Source: Arion vulgaris
Lineage: Eukaryota > Mollusca > Gastropoda > Stylommatophora > Arionidae
Reading direction: 5' to 3'
Assembly: GCA_020796225.1 (NCBI GenBank)
Contig: CM036760.1
Coordinates: 1,326,501-1,390,500 of the forward strand
DNA length: 64,000 bases
The notes under the pieces: generated by a model
What the model was told of the DNA's origin: nothing
Seen by the model: only the letters and a program-made list of their open reading frames with translations
The model's database searches: none
Part shown: positions 11,871 through 22,890 of the stretch, piece by piece
How positions within the stretch are numbered: position 1 is the stretch's first letter
Layout: each line of letters begins with the position of its first letter
Made by a program: the position numbers and the translations under genes

Positions 11871-13660
11871 ATTACAAGAGAGATGAGTAGCCAGCCTCTA
11901 GGCCACAGAGTCCTGTTATTATTACAAGAGAGATGAGTACCCAGCCTCTAGGCCACAGAGTCATGTTATTATTACAAGAGAGATGAGTACCCAGCCTCTA
12001 GGCCACAGAGTCATGTTATTATTACAAGAGAGATGAGTACCCAGCCTCTAGGCCACAGAGTCATGTTATTATTACAAGAGAGATGAGTAGCCAGCCTCTA
12101 GGCCACAGAGTCATGTTATTATTACAAGAGAGATGAGTAGCCAGCCTCTAGGCCACAGAGTCCTGTTATTATTACAAGAGAGATGAGTAGCCAGCCTCTA
12201 GGCCACAGAGTCCTGTTATTATTACAAGAGAGATGAGTACCCAGCCTCTAGGCCACAGAGTCATGTTATTATTACAAGAGAGATGAGTAGCCAGCCTCTA
12301 GGCCACAGAGTCTTGTTATTATTACAAGAGAGATGAGTAGCCAGCCTCTAGGCCACAGAGTCCTGTTATTATTACAAGAGAGATGAGTAGCCAGCCTCTA
12401 GGCCACAGAGTCATGTTATTATTACAAGAGAGATGAGTAGCCAGCCTCTAGGCCACAGAGTCTTGTTATTATTACAAGAGAGATGAGTAGCCAGCCTCTA
12501 GGCCACAGAGTCCTGTTATTATTACAAGAGAGATGAGTAGCCAGCCTCTAGGCCACAGAGTCTTGTTATTATTACAAGAGAGATGAGTAGCCAGCCTCTA
12601 GGCCACAGAGTCCTGTTATTATTACAAGAGAGATGAGTAGCCAGCCTCTAGGCCACAGTCATGTTATTATTACAAGAGAGATGAGTAGCCAGCCTCTAGG
12701 CCACAGAGTCCTGTTATTATTACAAGAGAGATGAGTAGCCAGCCTCTAGGCCACAGAGTCCTGTTATTATTACAAGAGAGATGAGTAGCCAGCCTCTAGG
12801 CCACAGAGTCTTGTTATTATTACAAGAGAGATGAGTAGCCAGCCTCTAGGCCACAGAGTCCTGTTATTATTACAAGAGAGATGAGTCACAGAGTCTTGTT
12901 ATTATTACAAGAGAGATGAGTAGCCAGCCTCTAGGCCACATAGTCCTGTTATTATTACAAGAGAGATGAGTAGCCAGCCTCTAGGCCACAGAGTCCTGTT
13001 ATTATTACAAGAGAGATGAGTAGCCAGCCTCTAGGCCACAGAGTCCTGTTATTATTACAAGAGAGATGAGTAGCCAGCCTCTAGGCCACAGAGTCTTGTT
13101 ATTATTACAATAGAGATGAGTAGCCAGCCTCTAGGCCACAGAGTCCTGTTATTATTACAAGAGAGATGAGTAGCCAGCCTCTAGGCCACATAGTCCTGTT
13201 ATTATTACAAGAGAGATGAGTAGCCAGCCTCTAGGCCACATAGTCATGTTATTATTACAAGAGAGATGAGTAGCCAGCCTCTAGGCCACAGAGTCATGTT
13301 ATTATTACAAGAGAGATGAGTAGCCAGCCTCTAGGCCACAGAGTGTTGTTATTATTACAAGAGAGATGAGTAGCCAGCCTCTAGGCCACAGAGTCATGTT
13401 ATTATTACAAGAGAGATGAGTAGCCAGCCTCTAGGCCACAGAGTCTTGTTATTATTACAAGAGAGATGAGTAGCCAGCCTCTAGGCCACATAGTCTTGTT
13501 ATTATTACAAGAGAGATGAGTAGCCAGCCTCTAGGCCACAGAGTCATGTTATTATTACAAGAGAGATGAGTAGCCAGCCTCTAGGCCACATAGTCTTGTT
13601 ATTATTACAAGAGAGATGAGTACCCAGCCTCTAGGCCACAGAGTCCTGTTATTATTATTA
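11831..13660. repeat. Minisatellite, 50-bp unit, ~36 copies, seeded in the SINE-A head
   Basis: Unit AGATGAGTAGCCAGCCTCTA + GGCCACAGAGTC + CTGTTATTATTACAAGAG. Variable sites are AGTAGCC/AGTACCC, GAGTC/TAGTC and CCTG/CATG/CTTG. One unit (near 12880) carries a large internal deletion. The GTAGCCAGCCTCTAGGCCAC block is the reverse complement of the SINE A-box region, so the array grew from the 5' end of SINE-A copy 1. Confidence 0.96.
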
Positions 13661-14239
13661 TGAACGAATGCCAGGAAGTTAAAACATCCCATCGCATTCG
13701 TTGACGGTGATATCATTTTCAGGAAATGAAGATATCTATCTGTAGTTATTCACCGTTCGACTATATGACGTCGCCGGATGCCTTATCAACGTCATCTAAG
13801 TGTCACTCTATCTTCTCTCTGACCTGGCAGAGGATCAGTGGTCAGACTTGCAATCTTGATACTTATCACCAATTTCCATCTTATCCTGATATCTCGGAGG
13901 CACTTTATATCTAACCTTCATCTCTGGCGCTTTTTCGAAATGGTGGATTGGATTCGTTATTGGCCAGAATTGACGCTGACCCAAGATTGTAAGATTTCGG
14001 GCAGGGAGATTGGTCGCATGATAAATCTGGCTATCCGAGTGTGCGCTGAGCGTTGCTAAAGATATTTGGTGGATCGGACAAAATAAAGGGGGGTCGGGGT
14101 TTATCTATATCATTTGGGAGTATACTGAAGTTTAGTTTCAACCAGTTTTACTACCGCATAAATAGACACACACACACACACACACACAAAGAAACAAATT
14201 ATTTGATAGTAGTTAGTTTTGAAATTGTTCAGATTTAGA
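13661..14239. other. Unassigned stretch with a (CA)n microsatellite
   Basis: About 24 bp of CA repeat lies at 14165-14188. Short open frames (13726-14059) show no recognisable domain. CG dinucleotides are commoner at 13690-14050 than in the arrays, but no promoter can be argued. Confidence 0.4.
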
Positions 14240-14372
14240 ATTGATGTACTAGATCTAGACTATATTTGATGTACTTGATGTATGGAATTGATGTACTAGA
14301 TCTAGACTATATTTGATGTACTTGATGTATGGAATTGATGTACTAGAACTTGACTATATTTGATGTACTTTT
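14240..14372. repeat. 47-bp tandem repeat, ~2.8 copies
   Basis: Units start with TTGATGTACTAGATCTAGAC and contain TTGATGTACTTGATGTATGG. The second motif closely resembles the core of the large array at 40443-43476. Confidence 0.85.
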
Positions 14373-14440
14373 ATCATATTGATTTCCTTGTTTTTCTTGT
14401 GTTTGGTATCATTTTTCTATTATTGTAACAGATAATGAAG

Positions 14441-14695
14441 TAATGCTCCATATCGAACCAATTGTTAGCCCCTCTTTATGATTTGTATTTGATCCGAGCC
14501 TAAAAGCGATTGTACGTCGTGCAAGTTATGCGCCTACAAGTAGGCCAGCACATCCGATTTCTGCGACGCTTTTTATTTACTAGGGGAGCTTCCCTAGGCC
14601 CCTACCTCAATCGTCTCTTACAACATGCCTTCTATGTCGCAGTGTTATTATTCTTTGCTCCCCTTGCGAGTCCTGACAACACACAGGCAAATGAA
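14441..14695 (-). mobile_element. SINE-B copy
   Basis: An interspersed element read on the minus strand. Landmarks are GGCATGTTGTAAGAGACGA, AAATCGGATGTGCTGGCC, TTGTAGGCGCATAACTTGC and CGATATGGAGCATTA at the 3' end. Further copies lie at 17225-17492, 25055-26050 (split), 32250-32500, 53333-53590 and 59988-60105 (truncated). It has no coding capacity, and a tRNA-like 5' head is arguable only in the 25 and 60 kb copies. Confidence 0.75.
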
Positions 14696-14867
14696 GTATT
14701 CAAACATAGAGAATGAACAAAAATGAATATGAAATCCATAGAGTGGGTGCTAGGCATAATAATAAAAAATACACAAATAACGCAGCTACTGTTTATTTCA
14801 AAAAAGATATTGGAAGGAATGTACAGATCGGTGCTACATGACGGATACACTGGAAAGCAGATAGCAG

Positions 14868-15130
14868 ATAACGCACGTGATGATGATGTCGTTGATATCG
14901 ATAGATCTGTGCATCGTAGTGAGAAGTCTGGCTGGGGTTTCCTTGTTAGCGAACATGGTAGGGTCGTTACAGAGAAGGGAAGCAGAGCATGCAGGATAAC
15001 TACTTCCAGTATAAGGATAGAGATTGAGGCCATCACTGCTTCCCTCTAGTGGACCTCTAAGACTCCGTTTACTGGGGTTGTTGTTGTATCTAACTCTCAG
15101 TCACTGCTTCGGAAGGTCTAGAATTACAAG
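14868..15130 (+). pseudogene. RNase H domain of a non-LTR retrotransposon, degenerate
   Basis: The plus strand reads SVHRSEKSGWGFLVS, then ITTSSIRIEIEAITASL, a stop, and SNSQSLLRKV. This parallels the RNase H domains at 25.2 and 29.5 kb (TDGSV...WAF...TTSSLTMEI...SDSMSMLRK). The first catalytic Asp lies in a mutated DIDRSV where intact copies have YTDGSV. The Glu of the ExE-like motif is kept, and the SDS Asp has become Asn. The domain is therefore inactive and more diverged than the other copies, perhaps a separate subfamily. Confidence 0.7.
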
Positions 15131-15395
15131 TTGCGGTATGAGTGTCATCTATAGAGGTTTCCAACCTCCAGAGCCTCACGTCGATCTACTGTACTGGGCA
15201 TTAGGATGTTCGCGGTAATGAGAGACCAGAGGCTCACGTCGATCTACTGTACTAGACATATTAGAATGTTGGCGGCGGGGGAGGGGGATGAGAGAGCAGA
15301 AAAGTTGCATTGACACCATCACAGAATTGAGGATAGATAAAGTGAATGTTCTTCTGTTTATTAGCCACTTCTTGTTAGATACAGACACTAAAATA
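15131..15395. other. Unique stretch with one imperfect direct duplication
   Basis: CTCACGTCGATCTACTGTAC occurs at about 15177 and again at about 15233, followed by related sequence (GCATTAGGATGTTCGCGG / ATATTAGAATGTTGGCGG), then a G-rich run near 15278. Nothing else recognised. Confidence 0.5.
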
Positions 15396-15879
15396 GATTG
15401 ATAACTGGATCCAGTGATTGATAACTCGATCCAGTGATTGATGACTCGATCCAGTGATTGATTACTGGATCCAGTGATTGATGACTCGATCCAGTGATTG
15501 ATGACTCGATCCAGTGATTGATAACTGGATCCAGTGATTGATGACTGGATCCATTGATTGATGACTGGATCCAGTGATTGATGACTCGATCCAGTGATTG
15601 ATGACTCGATCCAGTGATTGATGACTCGATCCAGTGATTGATGACTCGATCCAGTGATTGATGACTGGATCCAGTGATTGATGACTCGATCCAGTGATTG
15701 ATGACTCGATCCAGTGATTGATGACTCGATCCAGTGATTGATGACGATCCAGTGATTGATGACTCGATCCAGTGATTGATGACTCGATCCAGTGATTGAT
15801 GACTCGATCCAGTGATTGATGACTCGATCCAGTGATTGATGACTCGATCCAGTGATTGATGACTCTATCCAGTGATTGA
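15396..15879. repeat. Minisatellite, 20-bp unit, ~24 copies
   Basis: Unit GATTGATGACTCGATCCAGT. Variants are GACTGGATCC, ATAACTGG and one unit missing two bases. Confidence 0.97.
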
Positions 15880-16284
15880 AGTAGTTTGAATTTACATGTT
15901 GTACAAGTAGAACCTGGATGCCTGAGGGTCAGAGTTTAACCATCGAACTAGAGGAAATATGTGTGAGTATACTCTTCTATTTAACAACTCCAAATACCTC
16001 ATTTTCATGCCATGTTACACTATCTCTAGGTTTGTATATGTATGCTTATATGTCATGTAAAGTACTGCTGATATTTCTGATAATATGCGGAACGTATTGA
16101 GTAACTTAACAATTGACTTGTAAACGCCTTTCTCTGTTGACAATATTCATGTCCATTAACTTGATACTTTCATTGATTTCAAATATTGGCTCTCTCTCTC
16201 TCTCTCTCTAGTTCTGACATTTATGCTTCAACAACTGTCCATTTTACAATATCAACAATACTTTCATCTTCTTCTTCATCTTTC
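15880..16284. other. Unassigned stretch with a (TC)n microsatellite
   Basis: A TC run of 20 bp lies at about 16190-16209, directly upstream of the 3' end of the minus-strand RT fragment. No gene recognised. Confidence 0.5.
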
Positions 16285-16530
16285 AACTTCCAACGGAGCA
16301 CAAGTCTTCAACAAACTTCTTCCAGCTCTTCCTCTCTCCTGCCATCCCTTCCAATTATGTCCATGTTTTACCTATCCTTTTAATATCAGCCTCCCGCTTT
16401 CTTCACCAGGTATATCAAGGCCTTCCCCTACTCTTCTTTCCCTGTGGGTTCCAAAACATTGTTTGTCTTGCAATGCTTCCTACTTTACTATATATCTCCT
16501 TCTTTCCTGTACCATTTTAGCTTTTCTTGG
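16285..16530 (-). pseudogene. RTE-like reverse transcriptase C-terminus
   Basis: The minus strand reads IARQTMFWNPQGKKSRGRP, a stop, YTW, a stop, EADIKRIGKTWT, a stop, and ERKSWKKFVEDLCS. This is the standard C-terminal signature of RTE-like LINEs (WNPQGKRKRGRP.NTWRR..E.D.KR.GKTW.EL...A.DR..W...V..LC). Two Arg codons have become TGA and a Gln codon has become TAA, so it is dead. The same signature appears in a different copy at 37060-37310. Confidence 0.75.
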
Positions 16531-16711
16531 TGTTGCTGTTAAGAAATGTGTGAATGTTCTAACTCTGTTGATTTCTGTTGTGTGCTATTGATATATTGAA
16601 AGTAAAAGTAGAAAAACTGAGTTGACAATCAGATTATGATAGAGAATGTCAATGAAAGAATGGGCTTAAAGGAATGGGAATAGAGGAGGAATGGGAATAG
16701 AGGAGGAATGG

Positions 16712-16930
16712 GATCTCCTTCTTTTCTTCAATCCTGTTTAGCCTCCCAGCGTCAAGATAAGAAGATATTTCTAGAACGGGCTTTTGTGTACGCTTCATGA
16801 AGAGTGGCTTTCGTTTCATCTGTAAACTCTGAGTCCACCTTTTGCGCGAACGGCCTGTTGCTTTGTATCAACTGTATTGGAGTAATAATGCTCTTTGAGG
16901 CACACTGTCTGTTGGTAATCTGCTTATGTG
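16712..16930 (-). mobile_element. 3' fragment of RT family Y
   Basis: Matches the 3' part of the RT element at 63085-63886 base for base over long stretches: TCAATCCTGTTTAGCCTCCC, CAGCGTCAAGATAAGAAG, TTTCTAGAACGGGCTT, CTCTTTGAGGCACACTGTC, TTGGTAATCTGCTTATGTG. A 5'-truncated copy covering only the terminal coding region and 3' UTR. Confidence 0.75.
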
Positions 16931-17224
16931 GACCTACGTGGTAGAGAGAGAAAATATACTTATCAACTCTTTATGGGTACAGTCAGCAAGTGAACTTTGG
17001 GATGGCTGCTTCAGCGGAGAACGAGCACGCATTGGAATATCTAATGTGCCATGGCATCGACTGCATAACATAGGAGAACATTCAACAAAGTGCACAATAC
17101 ATACATATACACATGAACGTGCACTTGTGCACATATACAAATGGCTTGAACTCTATGAATAAATTCTCCTGATTTCACAAACAGGACAATAACTATACGT
17201 TCATGTTTCTTCTGTTTCTTCAAA

Positions 17225-17492
17225 CGCTCCATATCGACCCTTTGTTAACTACGCTGTGTGATGTGTATGTCATCTGAGCTTAAGAGCGATTGTACGTTGT
17301 GTCAGCTATGCGCCTACATGTAGGACAGCACATCCAATTTTTGTGATACGTTTTTATTTACTATGGTAGCTTCCCTAGGTCCTACATCAGTAGCGCCTCT
17401 TACGACATGCCTTATATGTCACATTAGTACTATTCTTTGCTTGCCTTGCGGGCTCCGGCACCACATGGGCGCGTTCTTATTTGAACTAGCCT
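17225..17492 (-). mobile_element. SINE-B copy
   Basis: Same landmarks as 14441-14695: GCTCCATATCGACCC, GCGATTGTACGTTGTG, GCGCCTACATGTAGGACAGC, GCGCCTCTTACGACATGCC. A (CTT)-like run (TTCTTCTGTTTCTTC) adjoins its left side, consistent with a simple-repeat 3' tail. Its right end (CTTGCGGGCTCCGGCACCAC) matches the segment expanded into a 30-bp repeat at 53.6 kb. Confidence 0.75.
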
Positions 17493-18344
17493 ATCGGCCA
17501 TGATTGCAGACCTAGGTTGATGGCAGACGGCTACCAATATATAAATTCTAGCGCGACAATGTACAACACAGACTTTGTATTCCCGCCCAACCAGAATCAT
17601 AATTTCATGGTTATCTTTCTTTTATATCAGAGGAATAATGAGGTTTTGCGTGTTATCACATCTAGCCTCTCATCATGCGCTAGAATACGGGCCGATATCT
17701 CAAACAGATAAGAAACCCTCCTTCTATCACCAAAATGGCGATACGCGAACGATCCGGTTACTCCTTCAGCGATCAAATCTAAAGTTGTTGACTACGTCAC
17801 CACACGTCGCCGGCCTTCGTGCTTTTGATATTTCACTGACTTGAAAATTTAAAGATTTCAATTTCTGTTGACTTTTATCGCGATGACATCAATTGGATTC
17901 TGAAACTCAAATCTCGTTTTAGGGAAAACGTGACAAGAAGAAAAAGGCACGCCCTTATAACATGTCGTTTGCTTGGTTAGATTACGATAAGCGGCCATCT
18001 TTCTCTATAGCCAACATATACAGATGGTGTGTGTAGTTGGCTTATCAAAGGTGGTGTCGGAATATCAGAATAATGACTCAGAAACTTGTGCTAACTCTAG
18101 ATGATAAAAGTCAGTGGCAGATATAAATGGAGGTGTGGTGGTGAAACAATGAAAACGGAAGAAAATAGTTTTTGTTAGTGTGCATCTTAGCTAATATGTG
18201 TACATGATAACTTAACAATCAGTTAGAAAGTTATCATAACAATTCAATAATGTCTTCATTGGATTTAGTTAACATTTTGTTTTTCTCTCTTTCTTTTTCT
18301 TATTCTCTTAACTGTCATTGACGCTTAGGGCATCAACAAAATTT
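17493..18344. other. Unassigned, apparently unique stretch
   Basis: Overlapping short open frames at 17517-17844 have no recognisable domain. CG dinucleotides are relatively frequent at 17540-17840. No promoter, exon or mobile element can be supported. Confidence 0.35.
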
Positions 18345-20265
18345 ACTTCAACCAGACTTGTCTTGAGCAAGCCAGTTTAGTTCATTCCAGGTCTTTCCCG
18401 CCTCTTCTCTTTCTCTGTCTACATTTCATCTTCATGTAAATCTTTGTCGTCTCTACCTCTCTTGCCTCCCGGATTCCTTTTCAAATCCACATGTCTGGTC
18501 TCTGCAATCTTAATGTATGTCCCAGTGTCTGGTCTCTGCAATCTTAATGTATGTCCGAGTATCTGGTATCTGCAATCTTAATGTATGTCCGAGTATCTGG
18601 TCTCTGCATTCTTAATGTATGTCCGAGTATCTGGTCTCTGCAATCTTAATGTATGTCCGAGTATCTGGTCTCTGCAATATTAATGTATGTCCCAGTATCT
18701 GGTCTCTGCAATCTTAATGTATGTCCGAGTATCTGGTCTCTGCATTCTTAATGTATGTCCGAGTATCTGGTCTCTGCATTCTTAATGTATGTCCGAGTAT
18801 CTGGTCTCTGCAATCTTAATGTATGTCCGAGTATCTGGTCTCTGCATTCTTAATGTATGTCCCAGTATCTGGTCTCTGCAATCTTAATGTATGTCCGAGT
18901 ATCTGGTCTCTGCAATCTTAATGTATGTCCGAGTATCTGGTCTCTGCAATCTTAATGTATGTCCCAGTGCCTGGTCTCTGCAATCTTAATGTATGTCCGA
19001 GTATCTGGTCTCTGCATTCTTAATGTATGTCCGAGTATCTGGTCTCTGCAATATTAATGTATGTCCGAGTATCTGGTCTCTGCATTCTTAATGTATGTCC
19101 GAGTATCTGGTCTCTGCATTCTTAATGTATGTCCGAGTATCTGGTCTCTGCAATCTTAATGTATGTCCCAGTGCCTGGTCTCTGCAATCTTAATGTATGT
19201 CCGAGTATCTGGTCTCTGCAATCTTAATGTATGTCCGAGTATCTGGTCTCTGCAATATTAATGTATGTCCCAGTGTCTGGTCTCTGCAATCTTAATGTAT
19301 GTCCGAGTATCTGGTCTCTGCATTCTTAATGTATGTCCGAGTATCTGGTCTCTGCAATCTTAATGTATGTCCCAGTATCTGGTCTCTGCAATCTTAATGT
19401 ATGTCCGAGTATCTGGTCTCTGCAATCTTAATGTATGTCCGAGTATCTGGTCTCTGCATTCTTAATGTATGTCCCAGTATCTGGTCTCTGCAATCTTAAT
19501 GTATGTCCCAGTGTCTGGTCTCTGCAATCTTAATGTATGTCCGAGTATCTGGTCTCTGCATTCTTAATGTATGTCCGAGTATCTGGTCTCTGCATTCTTA
19601 ATGTATGTCCCAGTATCTGGTCTCTGCAATCTTAATGTATGTCCGAGTATCTGGTCTCTGCAATATTAATGTATGTCCGAGTATCTGGTCTCTGCAATCT
19701 TAATGTATGTCCGAGTATCTGGTCTCTGCATTCTTAATGTATGTCCCAGTATCTGGTCTCTGCAATCTTAATGTATGTCCGAGTATCTGGTCTCTGCAAT
19801 CTTAATGTATGTCCGAGTATCTGGTCTCTGCAATCTTAATGTATGTCCCAGTGCCTGGTCTCTGCAATCTTAATGTATGTCCGAGTATCTGGTCTCTGCA
19901 ATCTTAATGTATGTCCGAGTATCTGGTCTCTGCATTCTTAATGTATGTCCGAGTATCTGGTCTCTGCAATCTTAATGTATGTCCGAGTATCTGGTCTCTG
20001 CAATCTTAATGTATGTCCCAGTGCCTGGTCTCTGCAATCTTAATGTATGTCCGAGTATCTGGTCTCTGCAATCTTAATGTATGTCCCAGTATCTGGTCTC
20101 TGCAATATTAATGTATGTCCCAGTGTCTGGTCTCTGCAATCTTAATGTATGTCCGAGTATCTGGTCTCTGCAATCTTAATGTATGTCCCAGTGCCTGGTC
20201 TCTGCAATCTTAATGTATGTCCCAACCATTTCCATCTCCTACATTTTATTTCCACGTTAATATTT
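18345..20265 (-). pseudogene. LINE reverse transcriptase C-terminus split by a 34-bp array
   Basis: Right of the array the minus strand reads KCRRWKWLGHTLRLQR (20250-20205), the WRW.GH.LR hallmark of LINE RT C-termini. Left of the array it resumes with ETTKIYMK, then TWNELNWLAQDKSG and SKF (18480-18350), the matching ..TW.EL..LAQDRSGWSKFVDAL tail with Trp changed to a stop and a one-base insertion. The two halves are joined only if the intervening 1.7-kb array is treated as an expansion inside the gene: its unit contains the GGGACATACATTAAG segment encoding GHTLR. This is the clearest case here of a minisatellite arising within coding sequence. Confidence 0.7.
18493..20222. repeat. Minisatellite, 34-bp unit, ~51 copies, inside an RT fragment
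   Basis: Unit CTGGTCTCTGCAATCTTAAT + GTATGTCCGAGTAT. Variants are GCATTC/GCAATC/GCAATATT, CCCAGT/CCGAGT and GTGTC/GTGCC/GTATC. The 34-bp length breaks frame, so the RT is disrupted. Confidence 0.97.
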
Positions 20266-20282
20266 TTTCACTTCGCTCTTAA

Positions 20283-20692
20283 TATATAACTACATTATTG
20301 CCTGTAGCACTATTAATATATAACTATATTATTGCCTGTAGCACTATTAATATATAACTACATTATTGCCTGTAGCACTATTAATATATAACTACATTAT
20401 TGCCTGTAGCACTATTAATATATAACTACATTATTACATGTAGCACTATTAACATATAACTACATTATTGCCTGTAGCACTATTAATATATAACTACATT
20501 ATTGCCTGTAGCGCTATTAATATATAACTACATTATTGCCTGTAGCGCTATTAATATATAACTACATTATTGCCTGTAGCACTATTAATATATAACTACA
20601 TTATTGCCTGTAGCACTATTAATATATAACTACATTATTGCCTGTAGCACTATTAATATATAACTACATTATTGCCTGTAGCACTATTAATA
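20283..20692. repeat. Minisatellite, 34-bp unit (second type), left part, ~12 copies
   Basis: Unit CACTATTAATATATAACTAC + ATTATTGCCTGTAG. Its length equals that of the preceding array but the sequence is different. The array stops abruptly at RT copy 2 and resumes beyond it at 21470. Confidence 0.95.
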
Positions 20693-21469
20693 TAATAATA
20701 ATTCCTCTCGTACCGTTATACGTTACATAGGACCTGCAAGTAATTTCTCCATACCGCTCTATCCTGGGCAACTCGCTCAATTTCCTCCATGGAACTGAGA
20801 CCGATATTTCCTGCCTCTCTCAGCAAAGTTCGCTTCAGGGTCTCCTTAGGTCAACCTCTCTTTCTTGAACCCTTTGCATCCCACTTCAATGCCTGCTTTG
20901 ATATTCGTTGATCATTTCTCCTCAAGGTGTGCCCAACATATCTCCATCTTCTCTTTCTTATAACAGTTGTCACTAGTGGTTGACCAGACATGTCTCTGAT
21001 TTCATCACTTCTTCTGAATTCGTTCTATTTTATATTCATTATTTTTCGCAGACATCTATTTTCAAATGCATTCAACTTACTTTCTATATCTTTAGTCATT
21101 TTCCAACTATATAACTTGCAGTTTCATATTTTATTTAGACTTTTAAAAGCTGATGTTGCCCTGCCAATTCGTATCATAATTTCTTTTAACATTTCCTGTG
21201 CAATCAAAATTGCTACCCAAATAGGTGAACTGCTCTGTTATTTTTATCATTTTAGATTCCAGTGTGATATCTGCATTACTTGCCATAGGTGTCTTCATTA
21301 TATTTGTTTTTTCATAGCTTATCTGCAGTCCAACTTTTGATGCTATAGATGACAAGTTGTCTGTTTTTCTTTGCATATCTTGGTTGTTTCTACTTAACAA
21401 GGCAATATCATCTGCAAAATCCAAATCTTCTAGTTGACTATTTTCTACCCAATCGATGCCAGTTTCGCC
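20693..21469 (-). pseudogene. LINE reverse transcriptase (copy 2), inserted in the 34-bp array
   Basis: Near-identical to 3736-4560, starting at the same (AAT)n tail and the CTCTCGTACCGTTATACG 3' end. The minus strand encodes LDFADDIALLSRNN, SSIASKVGLQISYEK and EQFTYLGSNFDCTGN, with the FADD catalytic pair intact, then frameshifts. Homology to copy 1 ends at GATGCCAGTTTCGC, so the copy is 5'-truncated just upstream of motif C. It lacks about 65 bp present in copy 1. The 34-bp repeat lies on both sides, so this is an insertion into a pre-existing array. A target duplication cannot be separated from the repeat itself. Confidence 0.85.
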
Positions 21470-21655
21470 CCATTTACACTATTAACATATACAACTACAT
21501 GTATTAACATTTACAACTATTAACATATAACTATATTATTGCCTGTAGCACTATTAACATATGAATGCATTATTACCTGTAGCACTATTAACATATAACT
21601 ACATTATTGACTATAGCACTATTAACATATACAACTATTAACATTTACAACTATT
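21470..21655. repeat. 34-bp minisatellite, right part, degenerate
   Basis: CACTATTAACATAT, ATTATTGCCTGTAG and ATTACCTGTAGCAC motifs continue the array of 20283-20692 beyond the RT insertion. The units are less regular, with TAACATATACAAC interruptions. Confidence 0.8.
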
Positions 21656-21660
21656 AACTA

Positions 21661-22240
21661 TGAGATATAGATTTTGTTTTTGCCACATTGAAATATAGAT
21701 TTTATTTTTGCCACATTGAGATATAGATTTTGTTTTTGCCACATTGAGATATAGATTTTGTTTTTGCCACATTGAGATATAGATTTTGTTTTTGCCACAT
21801 TGAAATATAGATTTTATTTTTGCCACATTGAGATATAGATTTTGTTTTTGCCACATTGAGATATAGATTTTGTTTTTGCCACATTGAAATATAGATTTTA
21901 TTTTTGCCACATTGAGATATAGATTTTGTTTTTGCCACATTGAGATATAGATTTTGTTTTTGCCACATTGAGATATAGATTTTGTTTTTGCCACATTGAG
22001 ATATAGATTTTGTTTTGCCACATTGAGATATAGATTTTGTTTTTGCCACATTGAGATATAGATTTTGTTTTTGCCACATTGAGATATAGATTTTGTTTTT
22101 GCCACATTGAGATATAGATTTTGTTTTTGCCACATTGAGATATAGATTTTGTTTTTGCCACATTGAGATATAGATTTTGTTTTGCCACATTGAAATATAG
22201 ATTTTGTTTTTGCCACATTGAGATATAGATTTTTTTTTTC
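21661..22240. repeat. Minisatellite, 28-bp unit, ~20 copies
   Basis: Unit GAGATATAGATTTTGTTTTT + GCCACATT. Variants are GAAATATAG and TTATTTTT, and two units lack one T. The array ends directly at the truncated head of SINE-A copy 2. Minus-strand open frames in several registers are artefacts. Confidence 0.96.
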
Positions 22241-22662
22241 GCTTGGGATATTTTTCCAGAGATCCCTGATATCAGGTGAGATAGGTGGTAGGTGAGATCA
22301 AGTTCCTAGTCCTATCGAGACGGACGATTAAACGTAGGTCACGTGTTTAATTTGGGCACGTAAAAGAGCCCTTTGCAGTTCAAAATCGAGAAGAACAGAC
22401 TGGAAAGCCGCTGCTCGAGCAAAATTCATTATAAAAAATTACAAATAAAATTCCTACAAAAATGTCTTCACCATCTTCAAACTTACATCGGGAATCCTCG
22501 CCGGTGCTACGGAGTTCATGCACTATAGCTGAAATCTTCATGTGTAAGAAAGAGATCGGAGCACACATGGTTACTCACCGAAGTGTAATGTAAGAAAGAG
22601 ATCGGAGCACACATGGTTACTCACCGAAGTGCAATGATGATGATCCAATCAATTAATTACCG
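22239..22662 (+). mobile_element. SINE-A copy 2, head-truncated
   Basis: Left to right: remnant of the head junction (GGGATATTTTTCCAGAGATC), one unexpanded version of the segment amplified at 44-47 kb (AGATCAAGTTCCTAGTCC), and the body GGACGATTAAACGTAGG, CTGGAAAGCCGCTGCTCGAG, ATGTCTTCACCATCTTC, GGTGCTACGGAGTTCATGCA. The 3' end AGATCGGAGCACACATGG, CACCGAAGTG, CAATGATGATGATCC is doubled as a 47-bp tandem (22543-22636). This 3' end resembles the end of the RNase H LINE at 25810-25860. Confidence 0.8.
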
Positions 22663-22716
22663 ATACTATTAGAGAGTGCTGGAATAGGAGTGTTTCATTC
22701 AACATATTTGTATAGA

Positions 22717-22890
22717 TAGATTATTTGTATAGATAGATTATTTGTATAGATAGATTATTTGTATAGATAGATTATTTGTATAGATAATTTATAGTGTAAT
22801 ATAGATAATGTATATATAGATTATTTGTATAGATAATTTATAGTGTAATATAGATAATGTATATATAGATTATTTGTATAGATATATAAG
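22717..22890. repeat. AT-rich tandem repeat: 17-bp unit then ~54-bp unit
   Basis: TTTGTATAGATAGATTA occurs about five times, followed by two longer units containing GATAATTTATAGTGTAATAT. Confidence 0.9.

Noticed and set aside
9681..13660. CRISPR arrays
   Set aside because: Repeats are contiguous without unique spacers, in a eukaryotic setting and with no cas-like genes. They are minisatellites.
18493..20692. The two adjacent 34-bp arrays as one family
   Set aside because: Equal length, but no convincing alignment beyond TTAATRTAT. One lies in an RT C-terminus and the other does not.
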